The translations under genes and the position numbers were made by a program. Of a DNA stretch of 64,000 bases, positions 9,737 to 21,322 are shown one piece after another. The notes below the pieces were generated by a model. The model had not been told where the DNA came from and searched no databases. It worked only from the letters and a program-made list of their open reading frames with translations. This DNA is from Devosia sp. A8/3-2. Lineage in GTDB: Bacteria > Pseudomonadota > Alphaproteobacteria > Rhizobiales > Devosiaceae. The stretch is taken from contig CP104974.1 of NCBI GenBank assembly GCA_025452255.1, forward strand, positions 310,001 through 374,000, read 5' to 3'. Each line of letters opens with the position of its first letter. Positions within the stretch are counted from its first letter, which is position 1.

Positions 9737-11268
9737 TTGGATAGCACCCGCATCCATGACATCTTTGTCATTGGAGGAGGCATCAACGGCTGCGGCATTG
9801 CCCGCGACGCCGCTGGCCGGGGCTACAGCGTCTTCTCGGCAGAGATGAACGACTTGGCCAGCGGGACGTCGTCAGCGGCGACTAAGCTCATCCATGGCGG
9901 GCTTCGTTACCTCGAGCACTATGAGTTCCGGCTGGTTCGCGAGGCCCTACGGGAACGCGAAGTGCTGTGGGCTTCCGCACCTCACATCATCTGGCCGCTC
10001 CGACTGGTGCTGCCCTATCACAGGGCCTGCGGCCAGCCCGGCTGCTGCGGCTGGGTTTGTTCATCTACGATCATCTGGGTGGCCGCAAGCTGCTGCCAGC
10101 GACAAAGACGCTGGACATGCGGACCGATCCGGCTGGTGCGCCGTTGCAGCCGCTCTACACCGGGGCATTCGAATATTCCGATTGCTGGGTCAACGACGCG
10201 CGCATGGTGGTTCTGGCGGCTCGTGATGCGGCCGACCGGGGCGCGACCATTCGCACCCGTACCGCCGTAGTCGCCGCTCATCGTGACGATGGACACTGGG
10301 CCCTCACCACGCGCAATGTCCTGACTGGTGCCACCGAAACCGTCCAGGCGCGGCTGCTGGTCAACGCGGCCGGCCCTCGGGTCGATACCGTCCTGTCGCA
10401 AACACTAGGCCAGAATAGCGCCGGCCAGTGCGCTTGGTCCAGTGGCAGTCATATCGTGGTCAAAAAGCTCTATGAGCACGACCGCTGCTACATGTTCCAG
10501 AATGCAGATGGGCGCATCATCTTCGCCATCCCCTACGAGACGGATTTCACCCTGATCGGCACGACCGACCAAGATTATTTCGGGGATCCCAAGGATGTGC
10601 GGATCAGCGACAGCGAAATCGACTATCTGACCAAGGCCGCGACCGAATATTTCGCCAAGCCGGTGGCTCCGGACGACATTGTCTGGAGCTATTCGGGCGT
10701 GCGGCCGCTTTATGACGATGGGGCAAGCAAGGCGCAGGAAGCGACGCGCGACTATGTGCTCAAGACTAGCGGCGGCAGCGGCGAAGCGCCTTTGATCAAT
10801 GTGATCGGCGGCAAACTGACGACCTTCCGCCGCCCGGCGGAGACGACGCTCACCAAGGTCGAGGCGCTGATCGGCGCCAAGGGGGCGGCATGGACGCGCC
10901 ATGCCAAACTGCCGGGCGGGGATTTTCCGGCGACTGGTTTTGCCGAGGCCGTCGCGGCGCTGAAACAGAGCCACCCGTTCCTTGACTCGGCCTATGCGAC
11001 GCGACTGGTGCGCCTTTACGGCACGCGCGCCGGCATCCTGCTTGGCGCCGCTCGCAGCTGTGACGAATTAGGCGTACACTTTGGCGCCGATCTCTACGAG
11101 GCCGAAGTGCGCTACCTCGTGGAGTACGAATGGGCCGTGACCAGCCGAGATATCCTGTGGCGCCGCACCAAGCGGGGCCTGCTGGGCGACGCCATCCGAA
11201 TTGCCGAACTCGATCAATTTCTCGCTGCGCTCAGCGCACCGACCAGCCGGGAGCAGAAACTTGCTTGA
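9737..11268 (+). CDS. glpD: Aerobic glycerol-3-phosphate dehydrogenase, frameshifted
   Basis: This FAD enzyme oxidises sn-glycerol 3-phosphate to dihydroxyacetone phosphate and passes electrons to the quinone pool at the membrane. The N-terminal FAD-binding motif FVIGGGINGCGIARDAAGRG is clear. Next come the GlpD signatures SGTSSAATKLIHGGLRYLEH, FAIPYETDFTLIGTTDQDY, and YSGVRPLYDD near the C-terminus. Length is about 510 aa, normal for the family. A frameshift near 10000 splits it. A second, compensating pair near 10425-10460 garbles the expected VRLVQGSHIV. The start is TTG 9737, behind CAGGAGGG; no nearby ATG fits. The stop overlaps the next gene. Confidence 0.93.
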
Positions 11269-12344
11269 GCTCAGGAACATCACCAAGCTGGCGGGGGCCG
11301 AAACCCATATTTCGGACGTGTCGCTCACGCTCGAACGTGGCACGCTCAATGTGCTGCTGGGGCCAACGCTGTCAGGGAAAATCCAGCCTGATGCGGCTGA
11401 TGGCCGGGCTCGACCGGCCGAGCAGCGGCACGCTGCATTTCGACGGCGTCGACGTCACCGGTGTGGCGCCACAGAAGCGCGACATCGCCATGGTGTTCCA
11501 GCAGTTCATCAACTACCCGACCATGACCGTCTACGAAAACATCGCTTCGCCGATGCGCGTGGCCGGCGCCAGTCGCGCGGCGATCGACGAGGCGGTGCAA
11601 CGTGCCGCAGCGCTGATGAAGCTGACGCCGTATCTGCAGCGGACCCCGCTCAATCTCTCCGGCGGCCAGCAGCAGCGCTGCGCTCTGGCCCGGGCCATCG
11701 TCAAGAATGCGGGTCTCGTGCTGCTCGACGAACCGCTGGCTAATCTGGACTACAAGCTGCGCGAAGAGCTGCGCGCTGAGCTGCCGCGCATTTTCGCCGA
11801 AGCGGGCACCATCTTCGTCTATGCCACGACCGAGCCATCCGAGGCCCTGCTGCTGGGCGGCAATACGGCGACCCTTTCGGAAGGGCGCGTTACCCAGTTC
11901 GGCAAGACCATCGACGTGTTCCGCAAGCCCAACGACACGGTCACCGCGCGCACCTTCTCGGACCCGCCGCTCAACACCATAGTCATGCGCAAGACGGGTG
12001 GCAATCTGGCGCTCGATGGCGGCATGTCGTTCCCCATACCGGCCCATCTCGGCGACGTTGCCGACGGGGTCTATACCGTCGGCTTCCAGCCCCATCACCT
12101 CTCGCTCGTCCCGGCTGGCGCCGCGCCGGTGTCGATCCGCGCCAAGGTGATGGCCATGGAAATCACCGGCTCGGAGAGCTTCGTCCACCTCAACTACGCC
12201 GATGCCCGCTGGGTCATGCTGACGCCCGGCATCCGCAAGTTCGAGACCGACGAGACCATCGAGGTGTTCCTCGATCCGCAATTGTTGCTGGTGTTCGACG
12301 GCCGGGGGCGCTCCGTCACCAACCGCCAGCCGCTGGCAGCCTAG
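11261..12344 (+). CDS. glpS: Glycerol ABC transporter ATP-binding protein GlpS, one frameshift
   Basis: First of two MalK/UgpC-type ATPases of the rhizobial glycerol importer. Walker A is GPTLSGKSS (residues 34-42), interrupted by one extra A in the codons for GKSS near 11386. The signature motif is canonical LSGGQ (132-136) and Walker B is LVLLDE (152-157). The H-loop is unusual: where MalK has YVTHD, this protein has YATTE, so the switch histidine is replaced by Thr190. A C-terminal TOBE-like regulatory domain follows. The start is TTG 11261, overlapping the glpD stop by eight bases. It most likely pairs with GlpT as a heterodimer. Confidence 0.9.
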
Positions 12345-12352
12345 GAGCACCC

Positions 12353-13423
12353 ATGGCCCGCATCGATCTCGACCACATCCGCCACTCCTACCTACGCAAC
12401 CCGGTCAAGGATTCCGACTTTGCGCTCAAGGAAGTGCACCAGAGTTTTGACGATGGCGCCGCCTATGCCCTGCTGGGCCCGTCGGGCTGCGGCAAGACGA
12501 GCCTGCTCAATATCATCTCCGGGCTGCTGCAGCCTTCGCGTGGGCGGCTGCTGTTCGACGGCGAGGATGTAACGGCGCTATCGCCCGAACAGCGCAATAT
12601 TGCGCAGGTGTTCCAGTTCCCGGTCATCTACGACACCATGACCGTCTACGACAACTCGGCTTTCCCCCTGCGCAACCGCGGCTTTTCCGAAGTTGACGTC
12701 GATCGCCGCGTCCGGGAAACCCTCGAGATGATCGATCTGGGCGATCGCGCCAACAGGAAGGCGCGCGGCCTGACGGCAGACCAGAAGCAGAAAATATCGC
12801 TGGGCCGCGGGCTCGTGCGCTCCGACGTCAACGCCATCCTGTTCGACGAGCCGCTGACGGTTATCGACCCGCATATGAAATGGGTGCTGCGTAGCCAGCT
12901 CAAGCAGCTCCACAAGCGCTTTGGCTATACCATGGTCTATGTCACCCACGACCAGACCGAGGCCCTGACTTTTGCCGACACGGTCGTGGTGATGTACGAG
13001 GGCGAGATTGTGCAGATCGGCACGCCCAGCGAGCTGTTCGAACGACCCAGCCATACATTCGTCGGCTATTTCATCGGCTCGCCCGGCATGAACCTGCTGC
13101 CGGTGGAGCTGGATGGCGCCTCGGCACGGCTGGGGTCCCGTGTCATCGCCCTGCCCGGCGCCATGAAATCTGCCGGCGCCGCCAAGACCGAGCTCGGCAT
13201 CCGCCCTGAATATGTCCGCCTCGGCCGCGAAGGCCTGCCCGTAGCCATTCGCGCTGTAGAAGATATCGGCCGCCACAAGATCGTGCGTGCCACGCTCGAG
13301 GGCCGCGAACTGGCGGCCATCGTGCCCGAGCATGGCGAAATCCCCGCCGAACCCCGTGTGACCTTCGACCCCAAAGGCATCAACATCTATGCCGATAGCT
13401 GGCGACAGGAGCTCGTGGCCTGA
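12353..13423 (+). CDS. glpT: Glycerol ABC transporter ATP-binding protein GlpT
   Basis: An intact 356-aa ATPase. Walker A is GPSGCGKTS (residues 42-50), Walker B is AILFDE (161-166), and the H-loop YVTHDQTEAL carries His199. The signature position reads LTADQ (140-144) instead of LSGGQ. This is the reverse of the pattern in GlpS, so the pair should form one normal and one degenerate ATP site. The C-terminal half contains IGSPGMNLLPVELDG and a TOBE-like domain. It lies eight bases after glpS, and its stop overlaps the glpP start (TGATG). The gene name follows the rhizobial glycerol operon and is unrelated to the E. coli antiporter GlpT. Confidence 0.9.
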   Translation: MARIDLDHIRHSYLRNPVKDSDFALKEVHQSFDDGAAYALLGPSGCGKTSLLNIISGLLQPSRGRLLFDGEDVTALSPEQRNIAQVFQFPVIYDTMTVYDNSAFPLRNRGFSEVDVDRRVRETLEMIDLGDRANRKARGLTADQKQKISLGRGLVRSDVNAILFDEPLTVIDPHMKWVLRSQLKQLHKRFGYTMVYVTHDQTEALTFADTVVVMYEGEIVQIGTPSELFERPSHTFVGYFIGSPGMNLLPVELDGASARLGSRVIALPGAMKSAGAAKTELGIRPEYVRLGREGLPVAIRAVEDIGRHKIVRATLEGRELAAIVPEHGEIPAEPRVTFDPKGINIYADSWRQELVA

Positions 13424-14289
13424 TGGAAAGAACCCGGAACAACAAGGCTCGGTTTTTGGTGTTGCCCGTGCTGCTGCTGGTGGCGTTCTCGGCCATCATC
13501 CCGTTGATGACGGTGGTCAATTATTCGGTGCAGGACACCTTCGGCAACAACGTCTTCTTCTGGGCTGGCCTCGACTGGTTCGACGAGTTGTTGCACTCGC
13601 CGCGCTTCTGGCAGGCACTGGCCCGCAATCTTGTCTTCTCCGGCATCATCCTTGCCATTGAGGTGCCGCTGGGCATCCTGATCGCACTCAATATGCCCAA
13701 GGCCGGCTGGGGCGTTCCCGCCTGCCTCGTGCTGATGGCTCTGCCGCTGCTGATCCCATGGAATGTCGTGGGCATGATCTGGCAGGTATTCGGCCGCGTC
13801 GATATTGGCCTCCTTGGCAAGACGCTGTCGCTGCTCGGCATCGACTACAACTATGTGCAGGACCCGGTCGACGCCCGGATCACCATCATCGTGATGGATG
13901 TGTGGCACTGGACATCGCTGGTGGTGCTGCTGTGCTATGCCGGGCTGGTGTCCATCCCCGACGCCTATTACCGGGCCGCCAAGATCGACGGCGCCTCACG
14001 CTGGAGCGTCTTCCGCTACATCCAGCTCCCCAAGATGCACCGCGTGCTGCTGATCGCCGTGCTGCTGCGCTTCATGGATAGCTTCATGATCTATACCGAG
14101 CCATTCGTCGTCACCGGCGGTGGGCCCGGCAACGAGACGACTTTCCTCTCCATCGACCTCGTCAAGATGGCGGTCGGTCAGTTCGATCTGGGTCCCGCCG
14201 CGGCGATGTCGCTCGTCTACTTCCTCATCGTCATGCTTTTGAGCTGGGTGTTCTACACCGTCATGACCAATTACGGACGGGAGAGTTGA
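13423..14289 (+). CDS. glpP: Glycerol ABC transporter permease GlpP
   Basis: An intact 288-aa inner-membrane permease of the MalF/UgpA type with six predicted helices. The first spans about residues 11-32 (FLVLPVLLLVAFSAIIPLMT). The cytoplasmic EAA loop that contacts the ATPases reads YYRAAKIDGASRWSVFRYIQ. The EPFVVTGGGPGNETTFLS segment near residue 225 is typical of carbohydrate-uptake-1 permeases. It overlaps glpT by one base and is followed by glpQ two bases later, so all these genes are probably one transcript. Confidence 0.9.
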   Translation: MERTRNNKARFLVLPVLLLVAFSAIIPLMTVVNYSVQDTFGNNVFFWAGLDWFDELLHSPRFWQALARNLVFSGIILAIEVPLGILIALNMPKAGWGVPACLVLMALPLLIPWNVVGMIWQVFGRVDIGLLGKTLSLLGIDYNYVQDPVDARITIIVMDVWHWTSLVVLLCYAGLVSIPDAYYRAAKIDGASRWSVFRYIQLPKMHRVLLIAVLLRFMDSFMIYTEPFVVTGGGPGNETTFLSIDLVKMAVGQFDLGPAAAMSLVYFLIVMLLSWVFYTVMTNYGRES

Positions 14290-14291
14290 CC

Positions 14292-15186
<895 letters not shown>

Positions 15187-15196
15187 GGAGCGCGTC

Positions 15197-15479
15197 ATGA
15201 ACTTTTCATGGATGGCTCGGACCCTGCCGACGGCCCTGTTTTTCAGCACCATCGTGCTGCTGCTGATCGGCATGGCGGTCTGGGAATACTTCTCGCCGGG
15301 CGGCAATCCCCGCCACGGCATCCTGCGCTTCAGAAACGACGCGCGGGGATCGCCTGTTCATCTCGCTGCTCGGCAGCGGATTCATCCATCTGGCATGGCT
15401 GGGGCTGGTCGGGCCGCAGTTGTGGTGGGCGCTAGCCCTGTCGCTGGTCTACGCGGTGTGCGTATTCCGGTTTGTATAG
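15197..15479 (+). CDS. glpU: DUF2160 membrane protein GlpU, one frameshift
   Basis: A small protein of 93 aa with two predicted helices: TLPTALFFSTIVLLLIGMAV and, after correction, PQLWWALALSLVYAVCVFRF. It belongs to the DUF2160 family, found between the permease and binding-protein genes of rhizobial glycerol transporters, where it is needed for or assists transport. An extra A at 15332 breaks the codons for RFETTRGDRLF; removing it restores a frame that ends at TAG 15477. ATG 15197 follows TGAGGAGCG. Confidence 0.85.
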
Positions 15480-15552
15480 GGAGACGAATGAGGAGCGGCC
15501 GCCGGCAAGCTAACTGCTCCTCCGCAATACCAATCCAAGGGAGGATTAAGGC

Positions 15553-17288
15553 ATGCGAAGCAAGCTACTAACATCGACAGCAGCACTTGTCTTGCTGCTG
15601 TCGACAATGCCTGCCCGGGCACAGAGCGCGGAGGGCATTACCACCTTCCTCGATGGCGAAATCGATGGCCTGTCAGTGCTGAGCCGCGCCGATCAGGAAG
15701 CGGAAATGCAGTGGTTCCGGGACGCGGCAAAACCGTTTGTCGGCATGGAAATCAAGGTCGTTTCCGAAACCATCACCGCTCACGAGTACGAATCCAAGGT
15801 GCTGGCAGCCGCCTTTGAGGCCATTACCGGCATCAAGGTGACACACGACCTGATCGGCGAAGGCGACGTGGTTGAAAAGCTGCAGACGCAGATGCAGTCG
15901 GGCGAGAATATCTACGACGCCTATGTCAATGACTCCGACCTGATCGGCACCCACTGGCGCTATCAGCAGGCCCGCAACCTGACCGACTGGATGGCCAATG
16001 CGGGCAAGGATGTCACCGATCCAATGCTCGACCTCGGGGATTTCATCGGCACCTCCTTCACCACTGCGCCCGATGGCAATCTCTATCAGTTGCCCGACCA
16101 GCAGTTCGCCAACCTCTACTGGTTCCGCGCCGACTGGTTTGCCGACGAAAAGAACAAAGCCGATTTCAAGGCCAAGTATGGCTACGACCTCGGCGTGCCG
16201 GTCAACTGGAGCGCCTACGAAGACATTGCCGAGTTCTTCACCGGCCGCCAAATCGATGGCAAGCCCGTCTATGGCCACATGGACTACGGCAAGAAGGATC
16301 CATCCCTCGGCTGGCGCTTTACCGATGCGTGGCTGTCGATGGCCGGCAACGGCGACAAGGGCATACCGAACGGCCTGCCCGTCGATGAATGGGGCATCAA
16401 GGTCAACGAAAACAGCCAGCCGGTCGGCTCCTGCGTCGCCCGCGGTGGCGACACCAACGGGCCTGCTGCGGTCTATTCGATCACCAAATACCTCGATTGG
16501 CTCAAGGCCTATGCGCCGCCAGCCGCTCAGGGCATGACCTTTGGTGAAGCCGGCCCGGTTCCTGCCCGTGGCGAGATCGCCCAGCAGATCTTCTGGTACA
16601 CCGTGTTCACCGCCGACATGCTCAAGGCTGGCACCGCGGTGATGAACGAGGATGGTACGCCTAAGTGGCGCATGGCTCCCTCGCCACATGGCGTTTACTG
16701 GCAGGAGGGCATGAAGCTCGGCTATCAGGACGTAGGCAGCTGGACAATCCTCAAGTCCACCCCCGATGACCGAGCAAAGGCCGCCCGGCTCTATGCCCAG
16801 TTCGTCGTGTCCAAGACCGTGGACCTCAAGAAGGCCCACGTGGCGATCAACTTCATCCGCCAGTCGACCCTCGACCACGAAAGCTTCACCGAGCGCGCTC
16901 CGATGCTTGGTGGTCTGGTCGAGTTCTACCGCTCGCCGGCTCGCCTGCAGTGGTCGCCGACCGGCACCAACGTGCCCGATTATCCCAAGCTGGCTCAGCT
17001 GTGGTGGCAGGCCATCGGCGATGCCGCCGCCGGCGCCAAGACACCGCAGGAAGCCATGGACTCGCTCTGCGCCGAGCAGGAAAAAGTGCTGGAACGCCTC
17101 GAGCGTGCTGGCGTCCGGGGTGAATTCGGCCCTGTCCTCGCTGAAGAGCACGACTGGCCTACTGGAACGCCGACGCCGTAGCCCACGGCAATCTGGCGCC
17201 CCAGCTCCCGATCGCCAACGAAAAGGAACAGGGCATCACAGTCGACTATGACGAGCTCGTTAAGAGCTGGGCCGAAACCGCTCAGTAA
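15553..17288 (+). CDS. glpV: Glycerol ABC transporter substrate-binding protein GlpV, one frameshift
   Basis: The periplasmic binding protein of the glycerol importer, about 578 aa. A Sec signal peptide covers roughly residues 1-23 and ends in PARAQ. The mature protein is of the large extracellular solute-binding class, with FANLYWFRADWFADEKNKAD and VPVNWSAYEDIAEFFTGRQI. It ends, after a frameshift near 17158 (one C lost), in LPIANEKEQGITVDYDELVK followed by SWAETAQ. A GGGAGGATTAAGGC ribosome site precedes ATG 15553. The 73-base gap after glpU has no obvious promoter. A GC-rich hairpin follows the stop. Confidence 0.9.
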
Positions 17289-17302
17289 GCAAATGATATC
17301 GT

Positions 17303-17322
17303 GCCGGGGCTCAGGCCCCGGC
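17303..17322 (+). terminator. GC-rich hairpin after the glycerol operon
   Basis: GCCGGGGC-TCAG-GCCCCGGC makes a perfect 8-bp stem with a 4-base loop, 14 bases after the glpV stop. No T-run follows, so intrinsic termination is uncertain; it may instead protect the 3' end of the mRNA. Confidence 0.5.
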
Positions 17323-17746
17323 CCCTCCATCGAGCGTTGTCCAGCGCTTCACTGCTCAAATGCAATCTCTGGCGCATTACCAAGCACGACATAATGTCTG
17401 CTTTCGGGAAGCGGCAAAGTCGATTTCAACGGCAGGAATGGGGCGTAAAGCCGTCGTTGCTTGTCGATGATCGACAGTCCGAATCGCGCCAACAGCGTCC
17501 GCGGCTAAGGCGCACGAATCTGCCCGAAATCTTGGCACGGCTGTTCGTCAAGTTTTCGTCTGAACGCGGACGCCAAGCCATTTTACGATTTCCGTGAACC
17601 AAGCAGTGGGCGCTCGTTTGAGCCAATGACGAGGCTGGTCATTGCCTTGCATGCGAGTGAAAAGTCGCCGCGTGGTTGCAGCGGAGCAGGATCGGAATGA
17701 AACCGACGGACTCTACCAGCGTAACATATTGATTCTACATAGATTT
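17323..17746. other. Non-coding stretch, no gene recognised
   Basis: About 420 bases between the glycerol operon and tRNA-Arg. Short open frames exist on both strands but none shows family motifs, a ribosome site or consistent codon bias. It adjoins the 3' end of a tRNA gene, a common integration target, but I see no integrase or direct repeat of the tRNA end. Confidence 0.4.
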
Positions 17747-17823
<77 letters not shown>

Positions 17824-18227
17824 ATCCGTGACGCGGGGGCGTGCCCCGGCTGAACGGGGTGCAAACTAGCTAAAGAGTGTGAGCCGCGCAACGGGGGTGG
17901 CGAAGAAATCCCGTATCGGGCGGCATTGGTGGCCCCTGAGGGTGTCGCGCCGTCCCCTTGCGTTATTCGTGGGGCTCCCCTGCCCCGCCCTGCCCCTCTC
18001 CTCTTGCTTGACCCGTAGGGGCTCTCTGCCACCGTCATCGTACTCTTCCTTGATCCGCGGTCTTTGCGGCTGTCGCTCCTTAAGTAGATCCGAAGCGTCC
18101 AGTGGCCACATGTTTCGCTTCCACCCATCACGCATCCCGATTTTGCCATCAAGCCGCCCTGATTTGCCTCTATCGCGCAGAGGATTGACTGCGGCGCGCC
18201 GGGTAGTTTCTTGGCCGCGCTGGATTT
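17824..18227. other. Non-coding stretch, no gene recognised
   Basis: About 400 bases upstream of tRNA-Arg (minus strand) and ahead of the transglycosylase gene. The tRNA promoter should lie in the first 100 bases, but no clear -35/-10 pair is visible. Short open frames have no recognisable content. Confidence 0.4.
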
Positions 18228-18252
18228 ATGGTTAAAATCGTAACCATTTTTT
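18228..18252. promoter_or_regulatory. Inverted repeat ATGGTTA-N6-TAACCAT followed by T-run
   Basis: A perfect 7-bp inverted repeat with a 6-base spacer (18228-18247), running into TTTTTT (18247-18252), 50 bases ahead of the lytic transglycosylase start. It could be an operator or a weak AT-rich terminator. It contains one TTAA but not the TTAA-N7-TTAA spacing of a CtrA box. Confidence 0.3.
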
Positions 18253-18302
18253 CAGGCCGGCACTCTATCGCGCCTCCTATGGAAACGGTCTAGGATGACC
18301 TT

Positions 18303-18866
18303 ATGGCAGATGCACAGACGTTTGGGATGACAGCGAAGACGATCGGGACGGCGGCCATGCTGGCGCTTTTGGTGTCGGGTTGCTCGATGGGGTCGCTCAA
18401 GCCCGCACCCGGCCGAGCGACGGCGGCCATTGCAGCGCTGGCGCCCACCCAGCCGGGCCATGTGCCCAAGGCCGATGCCGTGCCGATGGCGCCACAGGCG
18501 CTGGGCTATGCGGCGAGCGGGAGCCCGGATGGGCTGATCGCGCATTATTCCCAGCAATATAGCGTGCCCGAGGCCTTGGTGCGCCGGGTGATCGTGCGCG
18601 AAAGCAATTACAATCCGGCGGCCCGCAACGGGCCCTATTACGGCCTGATGCAGATTTCCCACGCCACTGCCAGCGGCATGGGCTATCGCGGCTCGCCGGG
18701 TGGGCTGCTCGATGCCGAGACCAATCTGCGCTATGCGGTGCGGTATCTGGCCGGCGCCTATGTCACGGCGCGCGGCAATCATGACCGAGCCGTGCGGTTC
18801 TATGCCGGGGGCTATTATTACGACGCCAAGCGGGCGGGGCTGTTACAGGTTTCCGGGCTGCGCTAA
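18303..18866 (+). CDS. SLT-type lytic transglycosylase lipoprotein
   Basis: A 187-aa protein that should cleave peptidoglycan glycan strands in the periplasm. The N-terminus has a lipoprotein signal with lipobox LVSGC at about residues 23-27, so it is probably anchored to a membrane by lipidated Cys27. The SLT domain (about 77-180) has IVRESNYNPAARNGPYYGLM with the catalytic Glu in RES. It continues with QISHATASGMGY, and the closing region is AVRFYAGGYYYDAKRAG. It is small for the family but holds the complete SLT core. ATG 18303 is used; no frameshift. A hairpin repeat and a convergent histidine kinase gene follow. Confidence 0.85.
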   Translation: MADAQTFGMTAKTIGTAAMLALLVSGCSMGSLKPAPGRATAAIAALAPTQPGHVPKADAVPMAPQALGYAASGSPDGLIAHYSQQYSVPEALVRRVIVRESNYNPAARNGPYYGLMQISHATASGMGYRGSPGGLLDAETNLRYAVRYLAGAYVTARGNHDRAVRFYAGGYYYDAKRAGLLQVSGLR

Positions 18867-18898
18867 CGAAGATACCGGTGCGCGCGGCTGGCCTTCAG

Positions 18899-18930
18899 CA
18901 TGGATTCCGGCCTGCGCCGGAATGACATCG
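18899..18930. repeat. Short palindromic intergenic repeat (ATTCCGGC type)
   Basis: ATTCCGGC-CTGC-GCCGGAAT (18904-18923) with flanks CATGG and GACATCG. The same hairpin with inverted flanks recurs at 26459-26478. It sits between convergent genes and may also act as a bidirectional transcript end. Confidence 0.7.
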
Positions 18931-18975
18931 TGGATGGGGTAGCTTCGAGAACACGTCCTCCCCCGGCAACGCCCC

Positions 18976-21322
18976 TCACTCCCGATGCACCAGCAGCCGC
19001 GCGATCTGCGTCGCCAGATCGGTCTGCTGGTAGGGCTTGGCGAGCCGCGGCAAATCCGTTGTCGTGCCGCTGGGCAGGTCGGCATAGCCGGTGGCCAGAA
19101 GGATAGGCAGATCGGGCCGCAATTGACGGGCCTTGCCGGCCAGTTCCACCCCGGTCATGCCGGGCATGGCATAGTCGGTGATCAGCATATCCACCTGTTG
19201 GCCGCTGCCCGAGATTTCGAGCGCCTGCTTGCCCGAATAGGCCTCGATCGCGGTATGGCCGAGATCTTCCACCATATCCACGGTGTTCATGTTGATCAGC
19301 GCATCGTCATCGACCACCGGGATGGTCGAGGCGGGGGCTTCGGTGCGTTCCGGCGGCATTTCGCTAATCTCCGTGACGGGTGCGGTCGAGACCGGCAGCC
19401 AGAGCTCGGCAGTGGTGCCCTCGCCCGGCGCGCTGATCAATTTGAGCGCGCCATCCAGCTGCACGGCCGAGCCATGCACCATGGACAGGCCAAGCCCCGT
19501 TCCCTTGCCCAGTTCCTTGGTCGAAAAAAATGGCTCGATAGCGCTTTTGAGCGTTTCGGCATCCATGCCCGAGCCAGAATCGGCCACGCCCAGTGCAGGA
19601 AGGGGCCAGATAGGCCAATTCGGCTCTCGCTTCCATCCATCTGGCTCAGTGAAATGGTCAATTCGCCGCCTTCGGGCATGGCGTCGCGCGCATTGACCGC
19701 CAGATTGAGAATCGCCAGTTCGAGCTGGTTGGGATCGACCCGGGCCGGCGGCAGGTCGGGCGCCAAATCGTAGCGGATGGTTACCATCGTGCCCAGCGAG
19801 CGCTCCATCAGGCCACGCATGCCTTCGAGCAATTGAGCCAGATCCGTCGGCTCGGGCGTGAGTTCCCCGGCGGCGGGCAAAGGCCAGCAGCCGCGCTGTC
19901 AGCGAGGCGCCGCGCTGGGCGCCCTGCAACGCCCCGTCGATGAAGCGGCGGATTTGCGGATCGTCGGGCAGGCGCTTGCGCAGCAATTCGAGATTGCCCT
20001 GCACGGCGGCCAAGAGATTGTTGAAATCATGCGCCACCCCGCCGGTCAGCTGGCCGATGGTTTCCATCTTCTGGGCATGGCGCAATTGCTCTTCGGCGCG
20101 GTGGCGGTCGGTAATGTCGTGGAAAAATGCCGCCCCACCCACGATCTGCCCGTCACCGCCACGCAGCGGGGCATGCTGGCTTTCCAGCATCACTTGCCCG
20201 GCGGCAATAGTGGTTAATTCGATCTCCTCGATCGGGCCGGACACGCCCGCCAAAGCGTCGCGCAGCCGCGGCTCGATGATGTCGCCCTGTTCGCGGCTGA
20301 ACACATCGGTCAGCGGCCGGCCCAGCACAGCGGGCGAGGGCAGCCCGAAAATGCGCTCCATCACCGGGTTCCAGATGGTGACACGGAAGTCGCTGTCATA
20401 GGCGACGATACCGGCCGGCACGCTGGTCAGCAGCAGGCCCGACAGCGCCCGCTCGCCCCGCAGGGCCTGCTGCGTGCGCTCGCGCTCCTTGGCCAGCGCC
20501 AGCATCAGCTTTTCGCGCTCGGCTTCGGCATTGCGCCCGGCGGTAATGTCGGACACCACGCCCACCGGGGTTTCGGGTCGCCCATAGCGGTCGGGCAGCA
20601 CGCGGGCGCGGGAATCGAGCCAGTGTTCGGTGCCATTGGGCCAGATCACGCGATATTCAATGACCAGATCAGCCCCAGTATTGATCGGATCGCCCAGCGC
20701 CCGCTGCACCTGTTGCGCGTCAGGCGTGGCGATGGCGGCGATCAGGTCGGCATAGAGAAAGCGTTCGGTGGAAGCACGGCCATAACACGCCTTGAACTGC
20801 TCGGAGCCGTGCAGCACCTGTTCGGTAATGTCCAGCTCCCGAGAGCCCATGCGGCCGGCCAGCAGCGCCGTCTGCAGGCTCTGTTCGCCCTCGCGCAGGT
20901 CATCGAGATAGCGGCGCGCTTCATATTGCCGGCGGCGGCCGCGCAGCGCATTGCTCACCACGTTGCTCAGCGCCCGGGGGTGGAAGGGGCGCTCGAGAAA
21001 GATCACGTTGCCCAGCCCGGTCTCGAGCCCATTGTCAAGTGCGGTGGGGCCGCCCTCGTCGCGGCGGGTCAATACGATGAAGGGAAAGTCGGACCAGGAC
21101 GGCTGGTTGGCGACCCATTCTGAACAGCGGCCGCAGATTGTCGCCATGCAGCGTTTCGTCGGCCAAAAGGGCCACCCCGGCGCCCTTGTGCAATTGCTCC
21201 ACCAGCGGATCGACATGGGTGAAAGTTTCCGCCGCCCAGCCGGCACTTTTCAGCAATTGGCTGGTCTGGGCGTCGTCGCCATCCGCCGATACCAAGATCA
21301 ATGCGCGTTCCGAACTGATCAC
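18976..21322 (-). CDS. Hybrid sensor histidine kinase with PAS domains and receiver, three frameshifts
   Basis: A composite of about 780 aa. In order: an N-terminal receiver-like region (about 1-120: ALILVSADGDDAQTSQLLKS onward), a linker, two PAS domains, HisKA with the phosphoacceptor in GQLTGGVAHDFNNLLAAVQG, HATPase_c (LGKGTGLGLSMVHG), and a C-terminal receiver with the aspartate in DMLITDYAMPGMTGVEL. No membrane helix is evident, so it is probably cytosolic. An extra base at 21121 separates the N-terminal reading. A compensating pair (about 19865 and 19600) garbles the start of the ATPase domain, where the true frame contains ELAILNLAVNARDAMPEGGE. GTG 21322 was chosen for its GGAGG site. 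The signal and partner are unknown. Confidence 0.82.

Noticed and set aside
15673..17151. 492-codon open frame on the minus strand opposite glpV
   Set aside because: It is a shadow of glpV caused by high GC at third positions; it has no ribosome site or known motif, while the plus-strand frame has a signal peptide and binding-protein features.
18228..18252. CtrA box ahead of the lytic transglycosylase
   Set aside because: Only one TTAA is present and the second half does not fall at the seven-base spacing; it is better described as a plain inverted repeat.
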